From positions 899,501 through 963,500 of the forward strand of contig CATNEN010000001.1 in assembly GCA_950097015.1 (NCBI GenBank): a stretch of DNA of 64,000 bases, read 5' to 3'. Below are positions 10,111 to 21,288 of this stretch, piece by piece. The position numbers and the translations under genes are program-made. The stretch comes from Macrostomum hystrix. Taxonomy: Eukaryota > Platyhelminthes > Macrostomidae. The notes beneath the pieces are model-generated. The model searched no databases. It saw nothing but the letters and a program-made list of their open reading frames with translations, and was not told the origin of the DNA. Each line of letters begins with the position of its first letter. Positions within the stretch are counted from its first letter, which is position 1.

Positions 10111-10661
10111 CGAGCCAATTCTATCGCAAGAAAATTCATCGCTTCATCCCTTTGGTATAAGCTTGCTATAAGCTAAGCTTGTTGGTATAAGCTTGCCTCC
10201 CTTGTCCAGTCCAGCTTTCGCGCCCCGGCCGTGCCTTTTGCCTATTTCGCTTTCTCCGCTTTGCCGCCACGTGCGCACGCCAGCTATAGCTTTACTACCC
10301 TTTCCACTGGCAGTGCCGATCGCCCCTTTCTCACCTGCCTAGATCCTTTCCATCTGCCTTCCGTCTCTCAGCTTGTGAGTGAGCGCCCGGTTCCCCCCGG
10401 CTAGGCATGTACTCACCTGTTGTCTGTCGGTTGGCACCTCCCCCTCCCTGCGCTAGCAGGCTCACTGTGTCCCTTAGCTTAGCTTAGCTAGTCATAGTGA
10501 ACTTTAGACACCAAATAGCTTTCATTGCACTTAGACTTTAGTCTTTCTGTCTATTTTGACGGTAAATAGCAACTTTTACATTTATTTATTTTATTATTAT
10601 AACATATTTACATAGCAAGCATAGAATAGAAAGTCTCCACATTAGCAAATCTCGCTCGGGC

Positions 10662-11306
10662 ATGAGCAGCAACGGCAGTCGACCTCCGGCCAGGTCTTCA
10701 GCGGCATCGGCGTCGAAGAAGCCAGGTGCAGAGCTCATCCCCGGCCCTCCAGCCACTTCATCCAAGCGCCAGCGGCCGTCGAACTCCCGTGCCAGTCTAG
10801 AGTCGGCAGCAGCAGCGGCCGCCAAGAAGCCTAAGGCCGTACCAGGGCGATCCTCGATCCCCGGCCGTCCCAGCGATTCCAACTGTGCAAGCGACTCCGG
10901 TCACGAGAAGATCGTTGAGCACCCGGCCGAGTCTGCTGAGACCGCCGAGACGACCCTCCGAGACGACTCCCCGATCGAGATAGACACCGACATCGCTTCG
11001 GCTGACGGTACCGTTGGAGCCGACGGCGCGAGACCTGAATTTGCGACTCCTCCGACCTCGCCTTCAACTTCTGGCACCGGTACCGGCAATCTTGAAAGAG
11101 TAGTGAGTGGGGAAGCTGTTTCTGCCGCTCCAAGCCCACTTGGTCTAGTGCCCATCAACACCTCGGGTCTTACCTCCACATCCTTTGTCAATGATCGCTG
11201 TCTGGTCGACTACTACCCAAACGCTTTCTCTTCTCTTGCCGATGACCTTCTTGAAACTATCAAATCCGAACTAGAGCCAAACATTGTTGTACTCGTAGTA
11301 CATTAA
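10662..11306 (+). CDS. Disordered protein of unknown function carried in the MULE
   Basis: A 214-residue frame starting MSSNGSRPPARSSAASASKK. The first 170 residues are low-complexity Ser/Ala/Pro/Lys and then acidic, with KRQRP and KKPK basic clusters that could act as nuclear localisation signals. The C-terminal part is more globular: FVNDRCLVDYYPNAFSSLAD, then a helix-like DLLETIKSELEP. That last segment faintly resembles the start of AlkB-type 2-oxoglutarate oxygenases (YYP-F---AD-L---L--E), but no HxD or RxxxxxR motif is seen downstream, so any such domain would be truncated or continued by exons I cannot find. GC content and codon use differ from the AT-rich surroundings, which supports coding. 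Its role in the transposon is unknown. Confidence 0.5.
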   Translation: MSSNGSRPPARSSAASASKKPGAELIPGPPATSSKRQRPSNSRASLESAAAAAAKKPKAVPGRSSIPGRPSDSNCASDSGHEKIVEHPAESAETAETTLRDDSPIEIDTDIASADGTVGADGARPEFATPPTSPSTSGTGTGNLERVVSGEAVSAAPSPLGLVPINTSGLTSTSFVNDRCLVDYYPNAFSSLADDLLETIKSELEPNIVVLVVH

Positions 11307-13057
11307 CATTGCGCGCATTGAATTGCTAATACTCTGTAGCGAATTGGCCGCACAAGCCTATCTTACAGCATAATCGAATTCAAAACACGAAGGCACAAGG
11401 CTTGCAGTAACTATACATGTATCTGAATTGATGAAAATTTATATACCGCCGAAGGTCGACTCCACTAGAATTTCAACGATGCTGAAGTACATGTAATAGA
11501 ATGTTTATACTGTAGTTAATCGATTTTACTCATTGCGCTCCGATATACGTTTTAAAAATAATTTGGAACGAAAAAATGTAAGATAAAATTATTGAAAGTT
11601 TTTTTCGAAAAACGGTTTAGTTAAGAGCAGTTTAATTTCAGCAAGTCAAAGAGACTCAAAGAGATGGTAAGAAAAAGGCAAACAAAAACCTTTTTTGCAA
11701 AAAGCATCTTTCATAGACATAAAAGTCAATGTGGTTGATAAATTTGGTTGTGGTTGATAAAAGCGAGGTGAAGACACTGACAGGTAGTACGAATCTATAA
11801 AGTCAATTCCGTTGGGCTGACAAAACGTTACTGGCACAATTTAAAAGCGGCACAAATCGGCAAGTCAAGTGAGAATAGCAAAAATTGATTAAAAGCAGCA
11901 GAACGACAGCAGAAAAAGCAAAACTTATAAGCAAGAATAATGTAAAAATGCAGTGAGCGCCAAAATGTACACATGGAAGCCAGCGGTGCAAAATAAAGTG
12001 TGCGACCCGACAGCAAGACTTACAGTATATAAAGCAAAACTGACGATCCAAAAGATGGTAAAAAATCTTTCACGCGTTTCTTCAGCAGGAAATGTCAGGC
12101 AAAATCGACAACTAAAAGCAGCAGATAGCAATACAAAAATAATCAGAACGAAAGTAAGGTAGGTTGGGAAACTTATCCCAAAGGAAGAAATTAATTTCCA
12201 TGAAGCTATTGAGAGAATGTCAGGTGCTTCTCAATGTGGCAGCCACCCAGGGGAATAGCCCACCCAGAACCGATAGGCTCCGGTGCTTGTGCACTTCTCT
12301 CTCTCTCTCTCTCTCTCTTAAATTGCAGCAGCTAAAATCTTTACTTCTTACTCAGTAAAGTAATCAATTAGCGTTTTACTATACTTGACTCCGTTCACTC
12401 AGCAAGGGAATCTGAATTGATGGACTTAAGATACAGTGCATGAATGCAAGGGTGGTTTGGAATCATGTTGGCCCAATGCTTTGAAATTCATCTTTAGCAA
12501 AAAAACATGTTGACACTGGTGGGCTGGTAGACGTTGTTTAGCATGAAATAGAAGTTGAGGTTGCAGTTGAAGACTAATGGTCCTTATGTGAAGTACATCA
12601 CATTCATAATAAGCAGGATAAAATAAAATGCAAATGCAAACAGCTTTCCACGACAGCATCATACAGCTAGTAAGTAGTACATGTATAGTAGGAAACACAG
12701 CTGGCAAAAAAATAATTTGCACACTTAAAAATTCCTATATGTACTTACTGTAACAGTCAGACAGTTGCATATGAGATGGTAAACAAAAAGTGGCTGGTGC
12801 AGTAGAAATATGGTTAGGCAGGGGTAAGTAAATGAACAATAATTGGAAATACAAAGCACACTAGATAGTCAGTCGTAGGATTACCGTCGCTGTCTATAAA
12901 AATGGTCATATGGTTTAGACTGTGATGGTCACTGGCACTGGCATGTGCATGGGATTTCTATCGGGATAAAAACGAATATTCGAACTAAGCACACAAATAT
13001 ATAGCTAGAAATGCAGCGCTGCACTTATTCCTGTCATTGTCAAATTAGCTGACACAT
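11307..13057. other. MULE internal non-coding region
   Basis: No gene recognised between the two MULE genes. A (CT)n microsatellite of about 20 bp lies near 12296-12318. Direct repeats of TGGTTGATAAA occur around 11730-11760. The part next to 13058 should hold the 3' end of the transposase transcript. Confidence 0.4.
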
Positions 13058-16000
13058 TTATCGAAACTGAGTCGCTCGCTCTGCCTTCTGTCGTCGCTTC
13101 TGGTGGGGCTTCTTACCAGCAGATGGTTTCCTCATAGTTTTGAACCTGCCATTGGTAGATGTGAACACTCCTTCATCCTTAATCATTCGAAAGCACTTTT
13201 GGAAAGCTGCATCTCTTTGTTTTTTTGACATTTTCTTCCAAGCATCGAGAGTGATTTGATGATGTACATACATACAGGACAGTCGAAACTCGCCAAAGCC
13301 GATGAGAGCTCTTTCTGCTTCTAAATGCTGCTGCCTCGATAGCTCCTCCAAGCGAAAAATCAAGTCAGGAAGGTTTCTTGGTGTCCAACTTATTTTCATC
13401 TTCAAAACGTGATTCAGCGACTCAGCATTGTTGGTCGTCCACAAGTGACGCTCGCAGACAATGCTTTCTCGCAACAGTGGTAGCACGTGTGAGGCACAGT
13501 ATTTCGCAAATGCTGGGATTGCACTTCGCATTTCATGTATAAGCTGTGCCACAGCAGCATCAAAAACAGTCACTGTATTAGAGTTGGCAAGTCCATGTGT
13601 ACCGAAAATTTGTGAAATAATTTTCTTTCGTTCGTACTTATCAACACCACATGTGTCTGATAGCTGCCTTTTGGCATTGTCCTTCAAATGCTTTGTACAT
13701 GCCACTGTAAACGCGTATGGAAAGGAATGCATCATTGCCTTACGCATCCCCAGCTCAGCATCCGATCCAAGAATAATCTTCTTTTGAGGTGAATGTTCCA
13801 GCATCAAAGATAAATGGCTGAAGAAGTAGTTATATGTCGTGGCATCAGAATTGCCATGTAAAAAGATTGGCCCCATAAAAATGGGGGTATCTCCTGTTGA
13901 TTTGCGATACAAAGCCAAGTTCTGATACGAACTAGGGGTAACAAAAACAGAGCCCAGATTGTATGTTTTGTCGAATGACAGTACACTTGCGTTGGAACCG
14001 CAGCAGAATTCTTTAACGTCTCGCAGTTGCTTATCTGTGTACAGAACAGCGCAAGGCGGCCTTCCATGTGGGTGAATTACATGTCGTACAAATTCATTCA
14101 TTTGAAGCATTTCAACGACAGCCAACCACTCGTCTGCAGGGTTTGCGAATGGCACCCTGTGCCCCGAAGCATTTTTACGATTTGCATCTCTTACTTGTTG
14201 AAGATTACGAGGAGACTTCTCACTCTCTTCCAAATTGTCCTTCACTAACTTAGCATAAACTTCTCTAGGTGGAAGCGACTTCAGCATCTCCTTCATTTTC
14301 TGTATAGTTTCTTCTGGTGTTCGAATGAAGTGTGAATCTTCTGCACTATCGTTCCCATGCTGCTTGTGTCCTGGGAATGTACCTGCGTATTCAAAAATGG
14401 CAATTGAGTGTGCTGCACTCTCAATCCAAGTAATCCGGCGACGATAGCTCGAAGCAGATTGTGAGCCAAATTTCAAACTTGAATAATGGTGCACAAAAGT
14501 AACAACGTCTTCCTTCAATGGCTGTGGAGATAGTGGAACATAGTAGCGTTTGTTACTGCACTGAAATTCAGTGCAGTATTTTTCTTCTTTACGATGCAAT
14601 CGAGATCCAAGACGATTACTTGCACATAAATATGGAACTCTAATAGTAGGCGAATTTGATGAGACCCACGCTCCACAGTCATCCCAAAAAAGGCTTTTCT
14701 TGCCACCCAGTCGACGCTGTATATTGTCAGTGTTGTCAACCACGAAGTATACATTGTCCTTTTTTCCAGTCGGAACTGATTTTAGGGCATTCTCTATCCC
14801 GGTTGTAGTCAAAACCTCATAAACTTTTTGGCCAGACATGAATTTTCCTCCTGGTAGACTAGAATCAGTTCCATAATCAGTAAACAGGTTTGACTCGTCG
14901 GCGATGTAATCATTCTTCCTCTTTGCATTCTTTGGATCTGAGTCAGAATTGGATTGCTTCTCATCATCGGTGCTCATTGATTCGTCCGCTCTTCTTCTTG
15001 TGTCCTTGTACTTCTTTCTTTTTGACTTCTGCGAACTTGAAGTGCCATTCTCCTCCACCCCAGCATCATCGCCTGCAGCTTCATTCTCTCTCTTTGTGCC
15101 TTTCTTCTTCTTTGACTTCTGCGAACTTGAAGCGCCACTCTCCTCCACCCCAGCATCATCGCCTGCAGCTTCATTCTCTCTCTTTGTGCCTTTCTTCTTC
15201 TTTGACTTCTGCGAACTTGAAGCGCCACTCTCCTCCACCCCAGCATCATCGCCTGCAGCTTCATTCTCTCTCTTTGTGCCTTTCTTCTTCTTTGACTTCT
15301 GCGAACTTGAAGCGCCACTCTCCTCCACCCCAGCATCATCGCCTGCAGCTTCATTCTCTCTCTTTGTGCCTTTCTTCTTCTTTGACTTCTGCGAACGCGT
15401 CTTGTCCTTGTCCCCCACTCCAGCACCATTGTCATTCGCTGCCTCTTCACTTTCCTGCGCATTCTTCTCTTCAGCCCTCCTCGCATGCGACTCACCTTCG
15501 TCACTCCCAACTTCACCATCCTTTTCGCCATCATTCCTCGAGTCGTCAACTCGTGAGTTCTCACTATAGTCCTCTGCCCCCTCCTCATCCATCTCAACAC
15601 TTGTTGGTGACTCATGTGTTGCATCGACTATTCGTATGAGTGGAATGACATGGTTCGCAACGAGTGCAGTTGCCTTGGCTGGAACGTGCGAAAAGTGAGA
15701 CCACATTAATGTGATTACCGGACTGCATGGACGGCGGACACCACGACCACACACAAGGCGTGTGTATGGATGCTGGTCACAAGAAATAAGAGCATTTGGT
15801 GGATGATATGACTGAATCGCTTTACCAATGGCAGCACTCAGTGCAAAGAAGTGAATCATCTCTGCATAGGAGCCAGGAGTAACAGCACTCATCATTACAT
15901 CTAGAAATGGTGGTGTATAGATCCGACAGTCATTTATTAGATCAGTAAAGTTTGCTGCTTCCAAATCATAGAATGATCTGTTGTCAATCAACTCTAGCCC

Positions 16001-17703
16001 AATTCGCAAACGAAGGTACAGATGGTGCTCCTGTGTGCCATAGAGAGCCAGGGAGGCTGCACGATAAAAACAGTTGCCATCCCCAGCAACAGCTGCAGGG
16101 TGGTACAAATTGAGTACACATGGCTGGAACAGCAGCAAAATCTTCTTGGCAATATCATCAGTACCAGTCTTATCGGTGCCAGCATTTCCAAAGATGACCT
16201 CTTGAAGTTGTGGTTCTACAAAGTATGTCGCCAGCAGAAGTTGTTCGCGCTCACTAGCAGACATAGCCACTGAAGTCTGTAGCCTGAAATTGTTGAAACA
16301 AAAGAAAGTAGCAACTTTTATGTTGAATTTGAGCTAGCTGACTTGCAAAATCCACTGGAAATGCTTTATACAAGTTTATCAAGATTTCTATCATGCACTA
16401 TAGCAGACTGTAGCAGTTCTCAATCTGAGCTTTATGATACATTTAGAATTGCATGTAATCTATTAAGAGAATGTAGAAAAATGATCCAGATATGAGTAAT
16501 TCCTTGAATATGTCATATGACAGTGAAGTTGAAGTTTTAGTTTTCCTTTGCAACTACTTACTGCTTACTACTATACTACTAAGTACAGTATATATTTTTT
16601 TCCCATTTTTTTATCAAAAGCCCTTAGGGTAAAACATCATCAACCAAACCATTCAAGAGAAATGAAAGTCATATTTATCTTTCATGTGATTCTTCCTAAC
16701 TATTTTATTCATTTGTTATGATATTTCAAGTTCTATGATGCCTTTACTATGCCAAAATGAAAAACAGAACATCGGATTCTTTGTTCAGCTTGACAATGCA
16801 TGAAAATTGTTGCTTGGTTTTGATAGAAAGTGGTCTATTACCTCTTTCAACTTAATTAACTGCTTTGGATAAAACAATATTCTTCAAAAAGAAAAATATT
16901 AACTTTCTGCAACTTTGGGTTAGCTTCACTTTGATATGAAGCATACTGAAAGTTTAATAAAAGGTTGAATATATAAAATCATTGATTTCTTGTTTGGTTG
17001 ATGACTTTTACCCCATTCTCTATTTTTATAGAATATGCTTTCCACCATTTTATATCACTGTTGATGAAGAAGCCCACTAGAGTTCAGTTCCACCATAACT
17101 AAAATTTTCCCATATCCATATCTATATCCATAACCTCTTAATTTTCCCATAGCCTATCCATATCCATATCTTTTATGAAAAAATCCATATCTGTAACTTC
17201 TCATAGACATATCCATAGCTATGGCAGAACTCTAAAGCCCACCATTTGTAAGGTCTACTCTCTCTAGCACTACCACAAAGAACATCAATTTGATTCTAAT
17301 CAAGATGCAAGTCATAGGCCTAGGGACTAGCATAAGTCATAAGGGAAGAATCTTAAGATAGACAAAATGTATAATTTTATATACATCTGGTGGGGCACAG
17401 CACTGTGATTAGGCCACGAGGCCCCTGCAGCAATAGAATTTTGTGAATTTAATATGAAGACCACACTACAGCATTTACTCACCTAGAGAGAGCACCCTGA
17501 ATGTCATATCCTCCATCGTTGATGTGGACACACGTGGGACAAAGGAAGTCTGCATTTGAGGAATCCCACTTAGCAAACAACACTTCGCTCATTGCAAGAC
17601 ATGTTCGATGGCTCCAACACTGGCATCCACAACAATAGATTGTATCGTCAGCGCATTCAAGACCACACCCAGTGCAGGGGTACATAGGACTCCGAATCCT
17701 CAT
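13058..17703 (-). CDS. MULE transposase with PHD finger and OTU domain (two exons)
   Basis: Exon 1 is 17483-17703 (donor CTCTAG|GTGAGT) and exon 2 is 13058-16283 (acceptor AATTTCAG|GC). Their sum is a multiple of three and gives 1,148 residues. Exon 1 encodes a PHD-type zinc finger (YPCTGCGLEC, YCCGCQCWSHRTC, FLCPTC). An OTU cysteine-protease domain follows, with nucleophile Cys about 145 in GDGNCFYRA and candidate His about 285 in ANHVIPL; OTU enzymes remove ubiquitin. An acidic and Lys-rich linker with 30-residue repeats comes next. The MULE RNase-H-like core has Asp about 845 (SFDKTYNLG), Asp about 915 (GSDAELGM) and Glu about 1029 (TNNAESLNHVLK). The frame is uninterrupted, so the element may be autonomous. 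OTU domains in MULEs are known; the chromatin-reader PHD plus OTU plus MULE fusion is less usual. Confidence 0.88.
15045..15405 (-). repeat. 90-bp coding tandem repeat in the transposase
   Basis: Four near-identical 90-bp units, each encoding 30 residues that start KSKKKKGTKRENEAAGDDAG and end in a Ser-rich stretch. Each unit has a basic cluster resembling a nuclear localisation signal and an acidic half. Near identity implies recent expansion or homogenisation. The frame is also open on the opposite strand, which is a by-product. Confidence 0.9.
16284..17482 (-). other. Intron of the MULE transposase gene
   Basis: 1,199 bp, AT-rich, bounded by GTGAGT and TTTCAG on the minus strand. Around 17100-17240 it holds a degenerate repeat of CCATATCCATATCTATAT-like words. 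No gene seen. Confidence 0.8.
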
Positions 17704-18141
17704 AGCACACTGCTAGGATCTTTACCGTCTTGATTGAAATGTGGCTTGGTGATTTGATAGTCTGCACGTGGCGGTCCAAAATCGAATACTGTAAGTTTAA
17801 TTTGTTAACTGCTCCTGTAAGTTAGTTTAAACAAAGTGTTGCACAAAGAACTCACGATTGATTTGAAAAAGCGTATGGTATGTAAACTGAAGCTTCTTTT
17901 AAAACGACCCGTAATAGTATACAATAAGCAAGGGTTGAAATTCTATTCTAAGCACAAAGGCAATGACGACTCGATATATGCAACTGCAACGGCATTACAA
18001 AATACAGAAAACACACACCCTAATATCGCACGTACGGTAGCTATTGATCGCACTCCCTCACACCGATGTTGCTTCACTTTGCACGGCGGATGCTTTAATC
18101 AGCCATAGTTTGCCCTCGATCAATAATTTTGTCATTTTCAG
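17704..18141 (-). promoter_or_regulatory. Promoter region of the MULE transposase
   Basis: The 440 bp between the start codon at 17703 and the right TIR array must contain the transposase promoter. I see no clear TATA box. A 90-codon plus-strand frame here lacks coding character. Confidence 0.4.
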
Positions 18142-18286
18142 GTTCCAGTTGGTCCGTTTCGGTTTGTTTCGGTCCGTTTCGGTCCGTTTCGGTCCGTTTC
18201 GGTCCGTTTCGGTCCGTTTCGGTCCGTTTCGGTCCGTTTCGGTTTGTTTCGGCCCGTTTCGTCAGTTTCGGCATTTCCACGGACCG
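18142..18286 (-). repeat. Right MULE TIR, tandem 10-bp units
   Basis: About 12 copies of GGTCCGTTTC, the complement of the left array, closed by GGCATTTCCACGGACC. The outer 9-mer CTCACAGGC is the target duplication. This array is more uniform than the left one. Confidence 0.9.
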
Positions 18287-18295
18287 CTCACAGGC

Positions 18296-19732
18296 AGGAA
18301 GAATAACAGGCAACTGCCATTATTTTCTAGTACAGCAGTTGGCAGAACTCCAAGAATGTCACTACACCATTTTACCCTCAATTTTGAACAAAAGTAACTT
18401 CTATAGTAACAAACTACACATCAATTTTGATAGTCTATCACTTTGAAGGAAAAACTATATTCTATTTTGACAAAGGCACCCAGTGTTTAAAATATCGTCC
18501 AGGCGGACTCTGATTTTTTGGGTCCGCCAGACTCCACTTTTTAGTCTATTGTATGCCTAACTTTAGTCGAAAAGACGTCCACTTTCGGCCAATAGATGAC
18601 CAATTTCGGACCATTGCAAAATGTTGTAAATACTAAGTCTATTAGTAGTGTAGCTCTGAATGAAAAATTGTATTCATTATTCTCTCGTATTCCGTATTGA
18701 ACATGAACAAAAAGAATTTGATTTTCTTATTTAAAAATGAATCTCTTTGTATGCTTTTTTAATTTTAGTTGCAAATAAATTACTCATTACATAAATCCAT
18801 AATAAATTAGATTTGCAAGTTTTAAAAGAAGAACAATTTGGAATAGAAGTAAGCAAGACAGATCTTGCTACAAAATTAGGATTTTTGAAAAATTACACAC
18901 AAGAATACAGAAGGCAAAGTATAAAATGCCTTGGCAGGAATACAACACACAATAGGCAGCATAGACATAAGGTCAAAAAGTTACAAGTTTAAATGCACAG
19001 CAATAAATATCATTGTGTACTATACGCAACATAAATAACTAAGCGGATTTCTAAAGCATGTTGGGAAATAATTATGATGTAGACCAAAAGCTAGTATGTT
19101 TGAAAATGTGAGACTTTTCCTATTTTTGTTTAAATTACGTATATTTGTTTTAACGCGAAAATAGTTGTTTGAATACACTGTAAATATTTGTTTAAAACAA
19201 TACGAAAATTAGTATAAATACAGGAGCAAAAGCGAGAGAAAAATTAACCTTGTTCAACGCAACTTGAAACAAAGTTAGTATACAATACTCAGAATCGTGT
19301 TCTTTCATTCTTTATAAAACATACGGAGACAAATATTAAGTAAGACTCAAGAGAGAGAAGTAGGAAGTATTGCTGTATACTTGAGATCATTGGTAACACT
19401 CTTCGAAAAGCCTATACTCAGAAATACACATGAGATAAAGTAATCGGCCAGAATAACTAAATACACTACCTAGACTAACTAAAGACGATATTCAAGGATA
19501 ACTAAATACACTACCAAGAAATTCTTTTAAATATATAAAATACATTCTCAGAAATTAATTCTAAGAAAATATAGAACATTAGCAATATAAAATACAACAA
19601 CATTGTGAGAGTAGAAGTAAGAATAATAATTAGTACTAGAACACCTGTGGTGACATTCAGTGGAAGAATAAATATTATAAAATAACCCTAGGACAATTAA
19701 AAGGAAGAGGAATAATTTTTATACGTCACAAA
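18296..19732. other. AT-rich intergenic stretch
   Basis: No gene recognised. A short patch at 18480-18610 has GGCGGACTC...GGGTCCGCC as a weak inverted repeat. The rest is A/T-rich up to the Gypsy LTR. Confidence 0.5.
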
Positions 19733-19885
19733 TGTTGTGTTCCGACACAGAAGTCTTAAGTTTCTAGATGCTAGGAAGGATATAGAGCAGCTGTGTAGCT
19801 ATAAGTGCTCTTTAGTACTCGTTTATTAATCGTGTCCATAGACATAAATCAAACACACAGAGAATGAGTCTATCATAACATAACA
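19733..19885 (-). repeat. 3' LTR
   Basis: 153 bp, starting TGTTGTGTTCCGACACAG on the plus strand. On the minus strand it is preceded by a purine run AGAAGGGAGA (about 19886-19897), a fitting polypurine tract. Confidence 0.9.
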
Positions 19886-19963
19886 TCTCCCTTCTTAAGA
19901 GGGATTCCTGTATGTAATAAAAATAAATCCTATTTCCGGAAGTTCTGTTCTACACTTTTTCAA

Positions 19964-21234
19964 TCAATGTGCCTGAAATCGCACGACTGGCTTCACCACA
20001 CGTCCACTTCGTGTCGTATAGCCATGCGTATCAGTTGTCCTAGGTGACTGACATTGTTGAGCATTAGGTGCTTGTACTGATGGTTTGCTTCCTCCATTTT
20101 CCTCCACTGCTTCGTGTTGATCCGGTTGACTTTGAGAAGCTTTCAGTGGTGCGGCAATTTCCATTCCCAATGCGTCTTTAAGGTTTTCTCATTGTGGAAC
20201 AGCGAGTTCTTCTGCTGCTCCAGTCCATTGAGTCAAAAACGATTTGTTCCGATGTAGTAGGTTTCCTTGTCCATCGCGAACTATATAAGAACGGTCATTC
20301 ACTCTCATGTGCACTTCTGCTGGCTGCCATTGTCGTGTCGATTCGTGCATCCAAACCTTTTCTCCACAACCAAATTCTCTCCTCTCCTTAGATCCATGGT
20401 TGTAGTACTCTTCAGTCTTGTCCTGCTGGTCCTTCAGCTTCTGCAGTACTTTCCTGGACATGACATGTCTAGGAATCAGATCTGCTTTTGGGATCGGCAA
20501 ATCATAGCACAGTTTGTTTCCAAAGACCAGTTCAGCGGTGATGGCATTCCATGCTCAATAGGAGTGTTCTTGTAATGTAGCAGTGCCATGTGCTCGCCTT
20601 CATTGCTCTTTAGAACCTTCTTTAAAATAATTTTGATCGTTTGAATGCCTCTTTCCGCTAATCCGTTGGACTGGCTGTACTTCGGCGATGATGTAAAATG
20701 CTTGAAGCCGTACTCTTTAGCGAAACGGGCAAATTCTCTTCCTGAGAATGGAGGTCCATTGTCAGATCTTAAAGTCTCGCAAACTCCATAGGTCTGGAAA
20801 TACTTCTTTAGTTGGGGAATCACAGAGTTAGCTGAAGTATTGTTGATCCTAGCGTACTCGATCATCCGACTGTATTTATCAACATCAGGTAATATCAGGT
20901 AATTCTTCCCGTCAATATGGAAAATATCTGTGCCACATTCCTGAAATGGGTAGTCCGGTAAGCACTGAACCACCATTGGTTCCTTCTGTGGCTTTCTTTG
21001 GCTTTCCTGGCAGGCAATGCACACTGTAGTCATATTTTGAATATCACCTCGAATTCCAGGCCAGTAGACGCTCTCTGACGCCTTTAAGCTTGCCTTCACA
21101 ATTCCAGGGTGTCCAGTATGCAGCTTCTGTAGCACTTCCATTCTCATTGAGTTTGGAACGACTATTCGATTCGGTTCTTCATCCAGATCAGATTGCCATG
21201 CGCAGTCAGATCCTGTCTGATGCTCCAGAAACAA
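19964..21234 (-). pseudogene. Gypsy integrase
   Basis: Starts with a zinc-binding HHCC region (LHTGHPGIVKASL, then TTVCIACQES). The catalytic core follows, with Asp in PDVDKYSRMIEY, Asp in TLRSDNGPPFSG and Glu in SQSNGLAERGIQT, the D,D-35-E set. The frame shifts near 20480; the C-terminal domain continues at 20189-20500 and a last piece at 19964-20170 ends in RSGRVVKPVVRF, a tail common in this family. Integrase inserts the cDNA into the host genome. The frame breaks make this copy defective as written, unless they are assembly errors. Confidence 0.85.
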
Positions 21235-21288
21235 CGAAGCTCAGTCACGAGCTGGCTTCTGTGGTGTGGCCAACCAACACCGATGATT

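Larger units (their letters stand above)
9464..18286 (-). mobile_element. Complete Mutator-like (MULE) transposon with 9-bp target duplication
   Basis: Both ends carry (G/C)GGTCCGTGGAAATGCCGAAA in inverted orientation: 9464 onward on the plus strand, 18286 backward on the minus strand. Directly outside is the same 9-mer CTCACAGGC (9455-9463 and 18287-18295), the target-site duplication length known for Mutator-like elements. The element is 8,823 bp. Inside the tips, each TIR becomes a tandem array of a 10-bp unit. It encodes a spliced PHD-OTU-MULE transposase on the minus strand and a second ORF on the plus strand. Confidence 0.92.

Noticed and set aside
14890-15639. Long plus-strand frames opposite the MULE transposase
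   Set aside because: They arise from the 90-bp coding repeat, which is open on both strands. The minus strand has the domains and splice sites.
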